A stretch of 62,758 nt of DNA from Verrucomicrobiota bacterium (GCA_023428915.1 JAEYWL010000058.1:1-62758), one strand, 5' to 3'; shown: positions 17,796 through 26,961, counted from the first letter of the stretch. The notes: generated from the sequence alone by a model not told the origin. A program made the numbers and translations.

Positions 17796-19013
17796 TTAAG
17801 CAGGTACGGCTTTGCTGGCCTTACGCTCCTGGAATAAGATCACCAAAAATCCCATGGTACCTAAAGTCAAAGCCACCGGAATAACAGCTATGCCATAAAC
17901 AAAAGCACTGCTTTCTATTGTGCCTAAGCTGCTGATTACGCCGCCGATAATAGTATGAAAGGCATAACCGAAAATCATGATGATCATATTGGCTACAGCT
18001 GTCGTTAAACCGACGACGTTTTCATTTACATAGGTAGAGGCTTTAAAGATGGCGATAATTTGGTAAGCGCTGCATACGCCCACGGCTACAAACATAATCC
18101 CAATGGCTGCAACTGGAATTTGTCCTGTCAGTAATGCAAAGAAGCAGCCAGCCATTACAGCTCCTGATGCTGCGATTGTGGCGACTGCGTTGCCGCTTTT
18201 TTCGGCAATCAAACTAAGTACGGGCGCTCCAAAGCACATGCCTATGAAAATCAAAGAAGGCAGGCTGGCGGAAATCGTACTGTCCAAGCCATAAACCTGC
18301 TTTAAAAACTGCGTGCCCCAGACATCGGCAAATCCTTCCAGAGGGCCTACCATTAGACCGGCAAAAAAACAGAAGGCCAGCACTTTAAAATTTGAGAAGA
18401 CTTCGCGTAAATTCGAGATAACAGAACTGTCTGCATCTGGTTCAGCAGTTGTACGAGGCAGAATTAAGTATGTGACCAATGCCAGCACGACACCTAAAGC
18501 AGCAAATAATGCCAAGACCGTCTTGTAGCCTAATTCCTGGCACATGTAATTTACAGGCCCGCCTCCATAGATAGCCCCGATTAATCCGATGGTTACTGAA
18601 AAACTGAGCATTCTGGTGAATTTAGCTTCGCTAAAGGCAATCCTGACAGCTTTAAAAGTGCCCAAAATGGCAGCAGAGGAGCCTATGCCTATTAAAGCGC
18701 GTCCTAAAATGGGATAAAGCCAAAAGTTGGCAAATAGCAAGGGCATTAAACCGATAACTGTAAGCAAAATGCACACCGGCATAACCCGTTTGGCGCCAAA
18801 GCGGTCTAATAAAATGCCAATAGGCAGATGCATTAAGGAGTAGCCGATATAGTACACACCGGAAAATTGTCCAAAAGTAGCTGTATCGATGTGGAATTGA
18901 GTTAAGATATCGCCCATCATAATATTGGGCATAACCCGCAAAATATATTGATAAGCATAGAAAATAGAAGCAACTAGCCAGACCGACCAGGCCATTACAC
19001 GCGAGGTAGACAT
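17796..19013 (-). CDS. Major facilitator superfamily transporter
   Basis: 405 residues with about 12 membrane helices. The loop 2-3 motif of the MFS is present as GILLDRFGAKRVMP near 62. YYIGYSLMHLPIG and ALIGIGSSAAILGTFKA are typical of the 12-TM organic-solute transporters found in Legionella, Coxiella and related intracellular bacteria. The substrate cannot be inferred. It stands alone on the minus strand with its own leader, which carries a stem-loop (19088-19103). Confidence 0.85.
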   Translation of the reverse strand: MSTSRVMAWSVWLVASIFYAYQYILRVMPNIMMGDILTQFHIDTATFGQFSGVYYIGYSLMHLPIGILLDRFGAKRVMPVCILLTVIGLMPLLFANFWLYPILGRALIGIGSSAAILGTFKAVRIAFSEAKFTRMLSFSVTIGLIGAIYGGGPVNYMCQELGYKTVLALFAALGVVLALVTYLILPRTTAEPDADSSVISNLREVFSNFKVLAFCFFAGLMVGPLEGFADVWGTQFLKQVYGLDSTISASLPSLIFIGMCFGAPVLSLIAEKSGNAVATIAASGAVMAGCFFALLTGQIPVAAIGIMFVAVGVCSAYQIIAIFKASTYVNENVVGLTTAVANMIIMIFGYAFHTIIGGVISSLGTIESSAFVYGIAVIPVALTLGTMGFLVILFQERKASKAVPA

Positions 19014-19087
19014 TGTTTCCTCATTCAGGTTAGGTAGTTAAGATTTTAGTTAGTAAAAATATTTAGGCAGGGGTGCATATCTCCGCG

Positions 19088-19103
19088 TTAGCGGAGGAGA
19101 AAA
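19088..19103. other. Short stem-loop in the leader of the MFS gene
   Basis: The sequence CTCCGC-GTTA-GCGGAG forms a compact 6-bp GC-rich hairpin. It lies about 75-90 bp upstream of the MFS start and about 190 bp upstream of the plus-strand secreted-protein gene. It is not followed by a U-tract on either strand. No regulatory role can be assigned. Confidence 0.35.
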
Positions 19104-19291
19104 AATGAGGAGATGAATGTAACTAACTGATTACTAACCATAATAAAAACTAAAAGCTAGAAACATTATATCAGGAAACAACTATAAAGTCAAAAGTTCA
19201 TCAAGCAAAAATGTTATTTATCTCCTTGTCGCGCAAAATCGAAAACTGTAAAGTTTTTATTTTGACTCAAACGAAACAAGAAAGGAAGAGT

Positions 19292-20998
19292 ATGAAAAAA
19301 ATGTATCACATTGTAGCAGCGCTGGCGCTAGTGCTGCAAGCCAACTTGGCCGCTGTTGTGCCAGGCTGGACCCCTGAGCAAATTTCTACAGCAAGCCCTG
19401 TAGTTCCTGATGAAGGGCCAAACCACACTTTTTCAGGAGTTGATGCGCATGGAAACTTTTTTGCTATTTGGAATGCCGAGGTAAACGGCAATACGGTAGT
19501 GATGGCCGCCATTAATAGACCGGGGCTTGGCTGGCTGCCTGAAACGATTATCTCCAATCCGTTGCAAGATAGTAGTGCAGCTACCTGCACCTTAAAAGAA
19601 AATGGCGAAGCTTATGTCATTTGGCAGAATACTACATTAGGAGAAATAGAGGTTGCGATCAACCCCAATATAGGCGCCTTAAATTGGTTGGCTCCTGTGC
19701 AAATTTCCAATGCAGTGGCGGCCGGCCATGTTTTAGGAGAAGAGTACCGCCCTGTTATTAGCTCTGCCTCTCAAATTAGCGCCGTAGTGGCAGTATGGCG
19801 TGAAGGATCTTCTACAGCCGATACGCAAGTATATGCCAATTGGGATAACGGCAGCGGCTGGAATTTAGATAATATTCAGCAATTATCTGCCAGCGGTTTT
19901 AATGCGCCGCAGGCAAATGTTGATGTAGGTAATGGCGGTATTGCAATCGCAACTTGGGTAGAAGACCACACAACTTTTTCTGCTGTCTATGCCAATGTTT
20001 TCAGATTCGACACTCTCTCTTGGGGATCTGCTTCTACAGCACTTTCAAGTACAGCAGCCGGAAGTTCAGTAATAGTTCCGAATGTTATTGCAACTTTTGA
20101 CGTGTCTAATATCCCTGCCGTAGAAGTAAGCGGTTTTGGAATAGGCTTTCTGGCTTGGCATTATGCCCCAAGTGTTGCCGGGCCATATGACATACAAGTA
20201 GCCTTTTATCAACCCGGTGTAGGATTTACTCCTGCAATTACATTTACTGCAGCCTTCCCCAATACGCTTTCATACATTCAGCCTAGATTGGTACAAAATG
20301 ACGAAGGCATTACTTGGATTGGTTTCTTAGGCAGAAGCGTAATGAGCCCGGTGGCAAACTTTGTGTTTGTAAGCAGTACCCATATTTCAACTGAAGGCGC
20401 TCCGGAGTTTACAACTCCCGTACAAGTAAATCCACTCTCCTTTATCCTCACGCGCAATTTTGATATTGCCGTCAATGGATTGGGCAATGCCCTTGTTTCT
20501 TGGTATAATCAGACAGAAACTTTTGCTTCTCCTGTCACATTAGGGCAAGCGCCATTGCCGCAGCAGTTAGTGTACACTTCAAGCTCTCCTCTGGCCACTA
20601 TGTTCGATGTTAGATTAAGCAATACCAACATAGCGGAAGTCTTTATCATTGATAATGTAACTTCACTAACTTCAGCTGAAAATGTGATTGCAGTACGAGG
20701 CGTTGGCGTAGTAGCCCCGCAGAATGCGCCTAACTTTTCAGGCTATACTGTGGAGAACAGAACACTAAGCCGTAAATTCCTGGCTAACAAGCTTAGCTGG
20801 AATGTAACTGTGGACCCCACAGTGGCTTCTTATCAGCTATTTAGAAATGGCGTGCCGATTGCAGCTTTCCCTGTTTCTGCGCCTCATTCATATACTGATG
20901 TGCTGTTCGATCCCTCTATTCCTAACATCTATACCCTCTACTCTTTAGATATAAATGGTCTAGTTAGTGAAGGCGTTAGCGTAACGCTTAATCAGTAA
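19292..20998 (+). CDS. Secreted beta-propeller-like protein with C-terminal FN3-like module (paralog A)
   Basis: 568 residues. The start at 19292 is chosen because AAAGGAAG precedes it and a good signal peptide follows (MKKMYHIVAALALVLQANLA); an upstream in-frame ATG would put 27 extra residues before it. The mature part is made of repeated strands of the pattern 'A-x-A-x-W ... VYANV ... W', such as AIATWVEDHTTFSAVYANVF, suggesting a beta-propeller. The last roughly 90 residues form a fibronectin-III-like module (SYQLFRNGVPIA ... YTLYSLDING). There is no transmembrane anchor. It is probably exported by Sec and may be surface-bound or secreted by the type II system; that is inference. Ligand unknown. 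Confidence 0.75.
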   Translation: MKKMYHIVAALALVLQANLAAVVPGWTPEQISTASPVVPDEGPNHTFSGVDAHGNFFAIWNAEVNGNTVVMAAINRPGLGWLPETIISNPLQDSSAATCTLKENGEAYVIWQNTTLGEIEVAINPNIGALNWLAPVQISNAVAAGHVLGEEYRPVISSASQISAVVAVWREGSSTADTQVYANWDNGSGWNLDNIQQLSASGFNAPQANVDVGNGGIAIATWVEDHTTFSAVYANVFRFDTLSWGSASTALSSTAAGSSVIVPNVIATFDVSNIPAVEVSGFGIGFLAWHYAPSVAGPYDIQVAFYQPGVGFTPAITFTAAFPNTLSYIQPRLVQNDEGITWIGFLGRSVMSPVANFVFVSSTHISTEGAPEFTTPVQVNPLSFILTRNFDIAVNGLGNALVSWYNQTETFASPVTLGQAPLPQQLVYTSSSPLATMFDVRLSNTNIAEVFIIDNVTSLTSAENVIAVRGVGVVAPQNAPNFSGYTVENRTLSRKFLANKLSWNVTVDPTVASYQLFRNGVPIAAFPVSAPHSYTDVLFDPSIPNIYTLYSLDINGLVSEGVSVTLNQ

Positions 20999-21020
20999 TA
21001 AAGAAATAAGCTTTGTGCTT

Positions 21021-21055
21021 AAAAACCCGGGATATAAATTCCGGGTTTTTTTATT
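21021..21055 (+). terminator. Intrinsic terminator after secreted paralog A
   Basis: AAAAACCCGG (21021-21030) pairs with CCGGGTTTTT (21041-21050) around GATATAAATT, and the T-run continues. It lies 22 bp after the stop, so the two tandem paralogs are probably separate transcripts. Confidence 0.85.
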
Positions 21056-21114
21056 CCAAATTTTCGTAAATATTTTCATTTAACTTATTCAAATATTAAC
21101 AAAGAGAAAACGAT

Positions 21115-22851
21115 ATGAAATATATGCATTGCATAATAGCATCGCTAGCTCTTCTTGTACTGCCCACTAATCTGGCAGCTATTGTGCCAGGTTGGTCCTC
21201 AGAGCAAATTTCTACTATTACACCCGTTACTGCAATCAAGCCGGTGGCTCAATTTTCAGGGGTAGATGCACATGGAAACTTTTTTGCTGTATGGCAGGAT
21301 AGGATAAATGGCAATGGAGTGGCTGTAGCAGCCATATACAGGCCTGGACTTGGCTGGCTGCCGGAAATAATCCTATCGGATCCCGCACAGAATGTAGGCA
21401 TTCCTACGGCAACCATAAAAGAGAATGGCGAGGCTTATGTTATTTGGAGCAATTTTTCTTTAGGCGAGGTAGAAGCGGCAGTCAACCCTAATATTGGAGC
21501 GTTGAACTGGTTAACGCCAGTCCAAATTTCCAATACGGTTGCAGCAGGCAACGAACTAGATCCTGACAGCCTGCCAATAATTAGCTCAGCTTCGCAAATT
21601 AATGCCGTAGTAGCTGTATGGCTTGAGGGTCCGGTTCAACTCGATGAGCCGCAAGTATATGCCAATTGGAATAACGGTTTTGGTTGGAATATAAGCAATG
21701 TCCAGCGGCTGTCCACGAATAATAATATTTCGTCATTGCAGCCAAATGTTAATGTCGGCAACGGAGGGATTGCTATTGCCGCCTGGGCGGAGGAGCATAT
21801 TACCCCTGATTTCTTCACAGCAGTCTATGCAAATGTGTTTAGGTTCGATACTCTTGCATGGGAACCGGTTTCGACTCCAGTCTCTAGTACAGCTGCCGGC
21901 AGCCATGCTGTAGCGTCTATTGCACAGAGCCAGGCTCCTGCAGTAGTGGTTAGCGGCTTCGGTATTGGGTTTTTAGCTTGGCACATAACCAACCCTGACC
22001 AAACTAACGATATTCAAATCGCTTTCTATCAACCGGGAGGCAGTTTTACAGCTCCCATAACTTTTACAGAAACATTTCCTCCGCTTCCGCTCGACTATGT
22101 GCAGCCAAAGCTTGTCCAAAATGATGAAGGCGTGACTTGGCTTGGTTTCTTGGGAATAAATTTATTCAACACCTCCCAAAGTTATGTATTTGCAAGCAGC
22201 ACCCTTATTTCTACTCAAGGGGCTCCACAATTCACAACCCCGGTAGCAGTGAATCAGCCGGCTCCGCCCGCCCCCTTCTACCCTCCTCCAACTACACTTA
22301 ATTTTGATATTGCCATCAATGGCTTAGGCAATGCACTCTTTACTTGGAGCAGTCTAACGGAAATTTTTGCCTCTTCTATCACTCTTGGGCAAGCTCCTTT
22401 ACCGCAGCAGCTGGTGTATGCATCAACGGCCCCGCTAGCAGCTCAATTTAATGCCAGATTGAGCAATACCAACGTAGCGGAAGTCTTTATCTTTGATAAT
22501 ATAACTTCATTTTCAGTGGTTTCGCCTGCTGTTGACGTGATTGCAGTGCGCGGTGTTGGCGTAGTAGCTCCGCAAAATGCGCCTAATTTTTCAGGCTATA
22601 CGGTGGAAAACAGGACCCTTAGCCGCAAGTTTCCGGCTAACAAACTTAGCTGGAATGTAACTGTGGACCCGACAGTGGCCTCCTATCAGCTATTTAGAAA
22701 TGGCGTGCAGATTGCGGCTTTCCCTGTTTCTGCGCCGCATTCTTATACCGATGTGCTGTTCGATCCCGGTATTCCTAACACCTATACTCTTTACTCTTTA
22801 GATGCAAATGGCCTAATGAGCGAAGGAGTTAGCGTCGCGCTCAATCAGTAA
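21115..22851 (+). CDS. Secreted beta-propeller-like protein with C-terminal FN3-like module (paralog B)
   Basis: 578 residues, a tandem paralog of the preceding gene. A signal peptide is visible (about residues 1-22, ending TNLAAIVPG). Repeated propeller-like strands follow, for example NFFAVWQDRINGNGVAVAA and AIAAWAEEH. The FN3-like C-terminal module is almost identical to paralog A over about 90 residues. A proline-rich insert (PAPPAPFYPPP, near 385) is specific to this copy. The ATG follows AAAGAGAAAACGAT. It converges on the acyltransferase gene. Confidence 0.75.
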   Translation: MKYMHCIIASLALLVLPTNLAAIVPGWSSEQISTITPVTAIKPVAQFSGVDAHGNFFAVWQDRINGNGVAVAAIYRPGLGWLPEIILSDPAQNVGIPTATIKENGEAYVIWSNFSLGEVEAAVNPNIGALNWLTPVQISNTVAAGNELDPDSLPIISSASQINAVVAVWLEGPVQLDEPQVYANWNNGFGWNISNVQRLSTNNNISSLQPNVNVGNGGIAIAAWAEEHITPDFFTAVYANVFRFDTLAWEPVSTPVSSTAAGSHAVASIAQSQAPAVVVSGFGIGFLAWHITNPDQTNDIQIAFYQPGGSFTAPITFTETFPPLPLDYVQPKLVQNDEGVTWLGFLGINLFNTSQSYVFASSTLISTQGAPQFTTPVAVNQPAPPAPFYPPPTTLNFDIAINGLGNALFTWSSLTEIFASSITLGQAPLPQQLVYASTAPLAAQFNARLSNTNVAEVFIFDNITSFSVVSPAVDVIAVRGVGVVAPQNAPNFSGYTVENRTLSRKFPANKLSWNVTVDPTVASYQLFRNGVQIAAFPVSAPHSYTDVLFDPGIPNTYTLYSLDANGLMSEGVSVALNQ

Positions 22852-22866
22852 CAGACGATTACAGAC

Positions 22867-22893
22867 AACCACGGAAAAGCTTCTTCCGTGGTT
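22867..22893. terminator. Bidirectional terminator hairpin
   Basis: AACCACGGAA pairs with TTCCGTGGTT (10 bp) around AAGCTTC. It sits between two convergent genes, about 15 bp after the stop of paralog B. The following T-run is short, so termination may be weak. Confidence 0.65.
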
Positions 22894-22933
22894 TAAAGAA
22901 GCAATAATTTCCAAATATGCCGTTTAATCCCTG

Positions 22934-23959
22934 CTAGATGGATAAAGAATTGGCCGCTACCCTTTTCTTTTTAATGGAGATGTTTTTCTCTATTAAGTTA
23001 TAGAAAAGAGCCCCTCCAAAAATGCTTAAGCTAAGCGTAATTAAGAAAGTCAGAACTGGTGCATGAAGATTTAGAGCGATGGAAATTTTATAGGCCAGCA
23101 AAATTATCGGTGTATGAATGAGATAAAGCGAGTAGGAAATTTTTCCCAAATACAAAAGGGGATTAGGGATATTTGCTTGTAATTGTTCATCATGGGCAGA
23201 CCCTATCAAAAATAAGGCTGCGGGAATCACTGCAAGCCAAAAGGGGATGGGTAAAAAGTAATTAATGACTATGCCAGCTGCCGTAATCAAAATAGCGCTT
23301 TTCCAAAGAATAGTTGAAGAAAACCCTTGGTAATACTGGAGGCACATGGCTGCTCCTACTCCCACAAAAAATTCTAAGTTTCTTAAGCCAAAAAACTGAC
23401 GGACGGTTTCCAATGAAGGAGGCAGGGGAATGATAAAATTAAAGGCAAAAATGGCTGCAATCCATGCTGCTATAACAGCCACTCCCATTCTTCCATTGAG
23501 AATCAGCAGTCCAAAAAATGAGTAAAAAATCATTTCGTAGACCAAAGTCCATGAAACAACAACAACCAGCCGCTCCTGCTGGGGAAATAAAAAAAAGGAT
23601 TTTACGGCACTCAGTAGCGAGATCTCTTTGAACTCTCCGATCCTTCCTTGAAATAGATAGAGGGAAAAGAGAAGAAGAAAAGCGGCCCAATAGGAGGGGT
23701 AAATTCTGTTGATGCGCCGTTTTATATAGATAGGCCACTGTTGCGGATAGTTGATATCCTTTGCATGGACCCACATCATAATAAACCCGCTGATTACGAA
23801 AAATATATCCACTCCCCAATAACCAAATGAAAATACCTGCGGCAAAAATACTCCCTTATAATACTCGCCATCGGCGCCAGCTAAATGCAATAACAATACA
23901 AATAAGGCCGCAATGCCCCTTAAAGCTTGAAGGGAGTTAATTTGATTAGACTTTGACAC
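22934..23959 (-). CDS. OafA/YrhL-type membrane acyltransferase (acyltransferase 3 family)
   Basis: About 341 residues with roughly ten membrane helices. The N-terminal LQALRGIAALFVLLLHLAG carries the catalytic-type His of the family, and FVISGFIMMWVH follows near 55. Such enzymes transfer acyl groups (usually acetyl) to sugars of envelope glycans such as LPS or peptidoglycan. The GTG at 23959 is chosen because AAGG lies 9 bp upstream; a TTG at 23977 would add six residues. An inverted-repeat unit lies directly upstream. The acceptor glycan cannot be told from the sequence. Confidence 0.85.
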   Translation of the reverse strand: MSKSNQINSLQALRGIAALFVLLLHLAGADGEYYKGVFLPQVFSFGYWGVDIFFVISGFIMMWVHAKDINYPQQWPIYIKRRINRIYPSYWAAFLLLFSLYLFQGRIGEFKEISLLSAVKSFFLFPQQERLVVVVSWTLVYEMIFYSFFGLLILNGRMGVAVIAAWIAAIFAFNFIIPLPPSLETVRQFFGLRNLEFFVGVGAAMCLQYYQGFSSTILWKSAILITAAGIVINYFLPIPFWLAVIPAALFLIGSAHDEQLQANIPNPLLYLGKISYSLYLIHTPIILLAYKISIALNLHAPVLTFLITLSLSIFGGALFYNLIEKNISIKKKRVAANSLSI

Positions 23960-23987
23960 TGCGTATTTCCTTCTCAATAGACTTTTT

Positions 23988-24190
23988 GCATAACCTAATT
24001 TTCGTGCCGCGCGCGTGCCCGGCTTATTTCCGGGTCATCTTGTTAACATAGGATCGAAACTCTATTTTTGCATAAGCGCTCATAATGTTGAATAAGTGTC
24101 ATACTGTACTAAAAACTTAAATCGTCAGAAAGTTAATTTTTTCGGACAAGGGTATGGGCACGCACACGGGCACGAAAATTCGGTTATAGC
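23988..24190. repeat. Inverted-repeat unit with about 34-bp arms
   Basis: The left arm (23988-24020) and the right arm (24156-24190) match as inverted copies with a few mismatches; both contain AATTTTCGTGCC in the same arm orientation and CGTGCCC at the inner end. A short GC hairpin (24018-24034) follows the left arm. The 135 bp between the arms hold no gene. It lies between the acyltransferase start and tRNA-Ser. A MITE-like origin is inferred. Confidence 0.7.
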
Positions 24191-24223
24191 TCGGAAAAAA
24201 TAAGAATTAAGCAAAGGAAGAAA

Positions 24224-24311
24224 CGGAGGAGGTGGGATTCGAACCCACGATACGTGTTTAGCGTATACACGATTTCCAATCGTGCTCCTTCGGCCGCTCG
24301 GACACTCCTCC
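24224..24311 (-). tRNA. tRNA-Ser (GGA anticodon)
   Basis: On the minus strand the acceptor stem is GGAGGAG/CTCCTCC, with G as discriminator base (position 24224), as usual for serine. The anticodon stem-loop CACGATTGGAAATCGTG gives anticodon GGA, reading UCC and UCU. A long variable arm (ATACGC..GCGTAT type) fits class II tRNA-Ser, and the T-loop GGTTCGAATCC is canonical. The CCA end is not encoded. Confidence 0.95.
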
Positions 24312-24423
24312 GCAAATAGATGTTGAATAGACTAAAGAAATTGGATTTAAGGGGCAAGAGTTATTACCTTGCGAAAAAAGATATATGGGGGGCATAGTAG
24401 ACGGTTTATTGGGGTTATCAGGT

Positions 24424-25296
24424 ATGTTTAAATTTCTTCTTCTTGCCTTAACTTTTGCAATTTCTTGCGTGCATGCAATTGAATCAACGCCTGCTGAGGC
24501 AAGCCGCTACGTCTTGGTCAGCGTGGCTCCTTATAAATTCTTTTTAAATCGGGTTGCAGGCGACACGGTAAAGGTGGGGCTTTTAGTGCCGCCGGCAGCC
24601 AGCTCCCATACCTATGAACCTACACCGAAACAAATTTTAGAAGCCAGCAATGCAGACTTGTGGTTTACCATTGGAGAATCCTTTGAATGCCGCATTTTAC
24701 CTGCTTTACAGGCGCGCAACCCAAGTTTACAGGCGGTTGATTTACGGCAGGGATTGGATTTGATTGCTGCAGCCAGTACGAATAGCTGCAGTCATGGCTG
24801 CTGCAAGGGTTCCGGTGGAGAGGATTTACATATCTGGTTGAGTTTAAGGCAGGTGGAAATTCAAATTAGGACCATTGCGGCTGCTTTAAGCGCCCGCTAT
24901 CCTGAAAATGCTCAAGTTTATGCACGCAATGCAGAGCAGTTTGTTGCGGAATTGCGCGCTTTGGACCGGCAAATTTCAACTTTGTTAGCTCCCCTAAAGC
25001 AACGCACTGTTCTCGTCTCGCATCCGGCGTATGCTTATTTCTGCCGCGACTATAATTTAGAGCAGTTATCTATCGAGTTTGAAGGAAAGGATCCTTCTCC
25101 GCAGCAATTAACCAAACTGCTGCAGCAAGCCAAGCAGAAGAAAATTAAAGCGATTTTTATTCAAAGGCAATACAGCAATAAAGGGGCCAAACTGATTGCT
25201 ACCCAACTTGGGGCAAAACTAGTCATGCTCGACCCTTATTCAGAAAATTATCTGAGTGCCATGCGGGAAATCGCAGAGAATTTTGCTAACCAGTAA
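24424..25296 (+). CDS. Metal (zinc/manganese) ABC transporter substrate-binding protein
   Basis: A cluster A-I metal-binding lipoprotein-like or periplasmic protein of the ZnuA/MntA family (290 aa from this start). The ATG at 24424 directly precedes a signal peptide (MFKFLLLALTFAISCVHA); an ATG at 24385 would add 13 residues. The metal-ligand positions are seen as SHTYEPTP (His62), DLHIWLS (His136), VSHPAYAYF (His near 200) and a late LDPY. The usual His/Asp-rich loop is replaced by a short Cys/His cluster (CSHGCCKG, 122-129) just before His136. First gene of a three-gene importer operon. Confidence 0.9.
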   Translation: MFKFLLLALTFAISCVHAIESTPAEASRYVLVSVAPYKFFLNRVAGDTVKVGLLVPPAASSHTYEPTPKQILEASNADLWFTIGESFECRILPALQARNPSLQAVDLRQGLDLIAAASTNSCSHGCCKGSGGEDLHIWLSLRQVEIQIRTIAAALSARYPENAQVYARNAEQFVAELRALDRQISTLLAPLKQRTVLVSHPAYAYFCRDYNLEQLSIEFEGKDPSPQQLTKLLQQAKQKKIKAIFIQRQYSNKGAKLIATQLGAKLVMLDPYSENYLSAMREIAENFANQ

Positions 25297-25297
25297 T

Positions 25298-26017
25298 ATG
25301 AACCCGTTAATTGAACTCCAAGATCTAAATTTTCAATACCAGGGAGTTCCTGTCCTGCAGCGCATTACTTTTAAAATCGTGGAAGGGGAGTTTATCGGCA
25401 TTATTGGCCCAAATGGCGGCGGCAAGACAACACTGTTAAAAATTATTTTGGGGTTTTTAAAGCCGCAATCCGGAAAAGTTAGCATCAACGGCATGGCGCC
25501 TGCAGAAGCCCGCGGAATTATGGCCTATGTGCCGCAAACCAAAGGGTTTGACCGGGACTTCCCGATAACTGTGCTGGAAGTTGTGTTAATGGGACGGCTC
25601 TCACGGCTTTCCTGGCTGGGTAGGTACAGCCGCTCTGACCGGCAAATCGCTTGCGAATCATTGGAAAAAGTGGGATTGGGGGCTTTTGCCAATCGCCCCT
25701 TTGGCACACTTTCCGGCGGGCAGGCGCAACGCGTATTAATTGCCAGGGCGCTGGCTTCGCAGCCCCGTTTACTGCTTTTGGATGAACCCACTGCAAGCGT
25801 TGATGCGGAGTCCGAAAATGAGATTAATAGCATGTTGAAAGAACTTTCGGCACACATGACCATTCTCATGGTCACCCATGACTTAGATGCAATTATCAAA
25901 GATGTGCAAAAAGTAATCAGCGTGAGGGGGGAAGCGGCGATGCTGCAGCCTGCTGACGTTTGCGAGCATTTTACCTATGGCCTTTACCATCGGCCTCTAC
26001 TCAATACCAAGTTATGA
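25298..26017 (+). CDS. Metal ABC transporter ATP-binding protein (ZnuC/MntA-like)
   Basis: 239 residues. Walker A GPNGGGKTTLLK, Q-loop YVPQTKGFDRDFP, signature LSGGQAQRVLIARAL and Walker B LLLLDEPTASVD are all present, with the His switch in VTHDLDAI. The ATG at 25298 comes one base after the stop of the binding-protein gene; a longer reading frame begins inside that gene and is not preferred. The stop overlaps the permease start (ATGA), so the two are translationally coupled. Confidence 0.93.
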   Translation: MNPLIELQDLNFQYQGVPVLQRITFKIVEGEFIGIIGPNGGGKTTLLKIILGFLKPQSGKVSINGMAPAEARGIMAYVPQTKGFDRDFPITVLEVVLMGRLSRLSWLGRYSRSDRQIACESLEKVGLGAFANRPFGTLSGGQAQRVLIARALASQPRLLLLDEPTASVDAESENEINSMLKELSAHMTILMVTHDLDAIIKDVQKVISVRGEAAMLQPADVCEHFTYGLYHRPLLNTKL

Positions 26018-26853
26018 TTTCCTTTTTTGAAGCCCTTAGCACAAATCCTTTACTTCTTTCTGCCATCATAGCGGGTTTTTTAGCCTCAATTGTCAGCGGT
26101 GTGGTCGGCTCCTATGTGGTGGTTAAACGCATTGTTTTTATCAGCGGCAGCATCTCCCACTCTGTACTTGGCGGCATCGGTTTGTTCTTATGGCTGGAGC
26201 GTTCACAAGGTGTGGAATGGGCCTCTCCCCTGATTGGAGCTCTTCTTGCCGCGGTATTGTCGGCTTTGATCATCGGCTGGATTCATCTCAACTACCGGCA
26301 GCGGGAAGATACGGTCATTGCAGCCTTATGGTCCATCGGCATGGCATTAGGCGTGCTTTTTATACATTTAACACCCGGCTTCAATGTTGAATTGACGAAT
26401 TTTTTGATAGGCAACATCCTTTGGGTAACCCCCGACGATTTATTGCTGCTGACTTGTCTCGATTTATTTGTTTTGGCAGTAGTTATCCTGCTGAATAAGC
26501 GTTTTTTAGCGATTTGTTTTGACGAAGAGCAGGCGCAGTTGCAGGGGCTTTCCCTAAACCGGCTTTATTTATTTTTGCTGGTTTTGATAGCCATTTCTAT
26601 TGTATTGCTGATTCAAGTTGTAGGTATTATCCTGGTCATGACCATGTTAACCATTCCCTCTGCGATTGCTAACCTGGCCAGTTCCCGGCTTTCTTTAATT
26701 ATGGTGCTGGCCGTCATAATTAGCGCTGCGACTACCTTCCTGGGAATCGCCGTTTCATATCAACTTGATTGGCCATCGGGAGCGACAATCGCGCTTTTGG
26801 CTGGTATATTTTATTTAATGGCTTTATTAGTCAAAAAAAAGAGCCTTGGGTAG
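26014..26853 (+). CDS. Metal ABC transporter permease (ZnuB/MntB-like)
   Basis: 279 residues with about eight membrane helices. It is the permease of the ABC-3 family: SGVVGSYVVVKRIVFISGSISHS near 29 and the QVVGIILVMTMLTIPSAIA motif near 206 are characteristic. The start at 26014 overlaps the ATPase stop (ATGA); an upstream ATG at 25960 lies inside the ATPase gene. Its 3' end lies within a stem that serves as the terminator of the opposing tRNA-Ser gene. Confidence 0.92.
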   Translation: MISFFEALSTNPLLLSAIIAGFLASIVSGVVGSYVVVKRIVFISGSISHSVLGGIGLFLWLERSQGVEWASPLIGALLAAVLSALIIGWIHLNYRQREDTVIAALWSIGMALGVLFIHLTPGFNVELTNFLIGNILWVTPDDLLLLTCLDLFVLAVVILLNKRFLAICFDEEQAQLQGLSLNRLYLFLLVLIAISIVLLIQVVGIILVMTMLTIPSAIANLASSRLSLIMVLAVIISAATTFLGIAVSYQLDWPSGATIALLAGIFYLMALLVKKKSLG

Positions 26854-26869
26854 AAACTACCTAAGGCTC
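26832..26869 (-). terminator. Intrinsic terminator of tRNA-Ser(GCU), overlapping the end of the permease gene
   Basis: On the minus strand GAGCCTTAGGTAG pairs with CTACCCAAGGCTC around TTT, followed by eight T. It lies five bases downstream of the tRNA 3' end. The same stem contains the permease stop codon. Read on the plus strand the U-tract is missing, but the hairpin could still protect the metal-transport mRNA. Confidence 0.85.
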
Positions 26870-26873
26870 GGTG

Positions 26874-26961
26874 CGGAAAGAGAGGGATTCGAACCCTCGA
26901 TACCCTTTAGGGGTATGCGTCCTTAGCAGGGACGTGCTTTCGGCCACTCAGCCATCTTTCC
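26874..26961 (-). tRNA. tRNA-Ser (GCU anticodon)
   Basis: The minus-strand acceptor stem is GGAAAGA/TCTTTCC with G discriminator. The anticodon stem-loop CGTCC-CTGCTAA-GGACG gives GCU, reading AGC and AGU. The variable arm (TACCCCTAAAGGGTA) makes it class II. The T-arm GAGGGTTCGAATCCCTC is canonical. CCA is not encoded. Confidence 0.95.
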
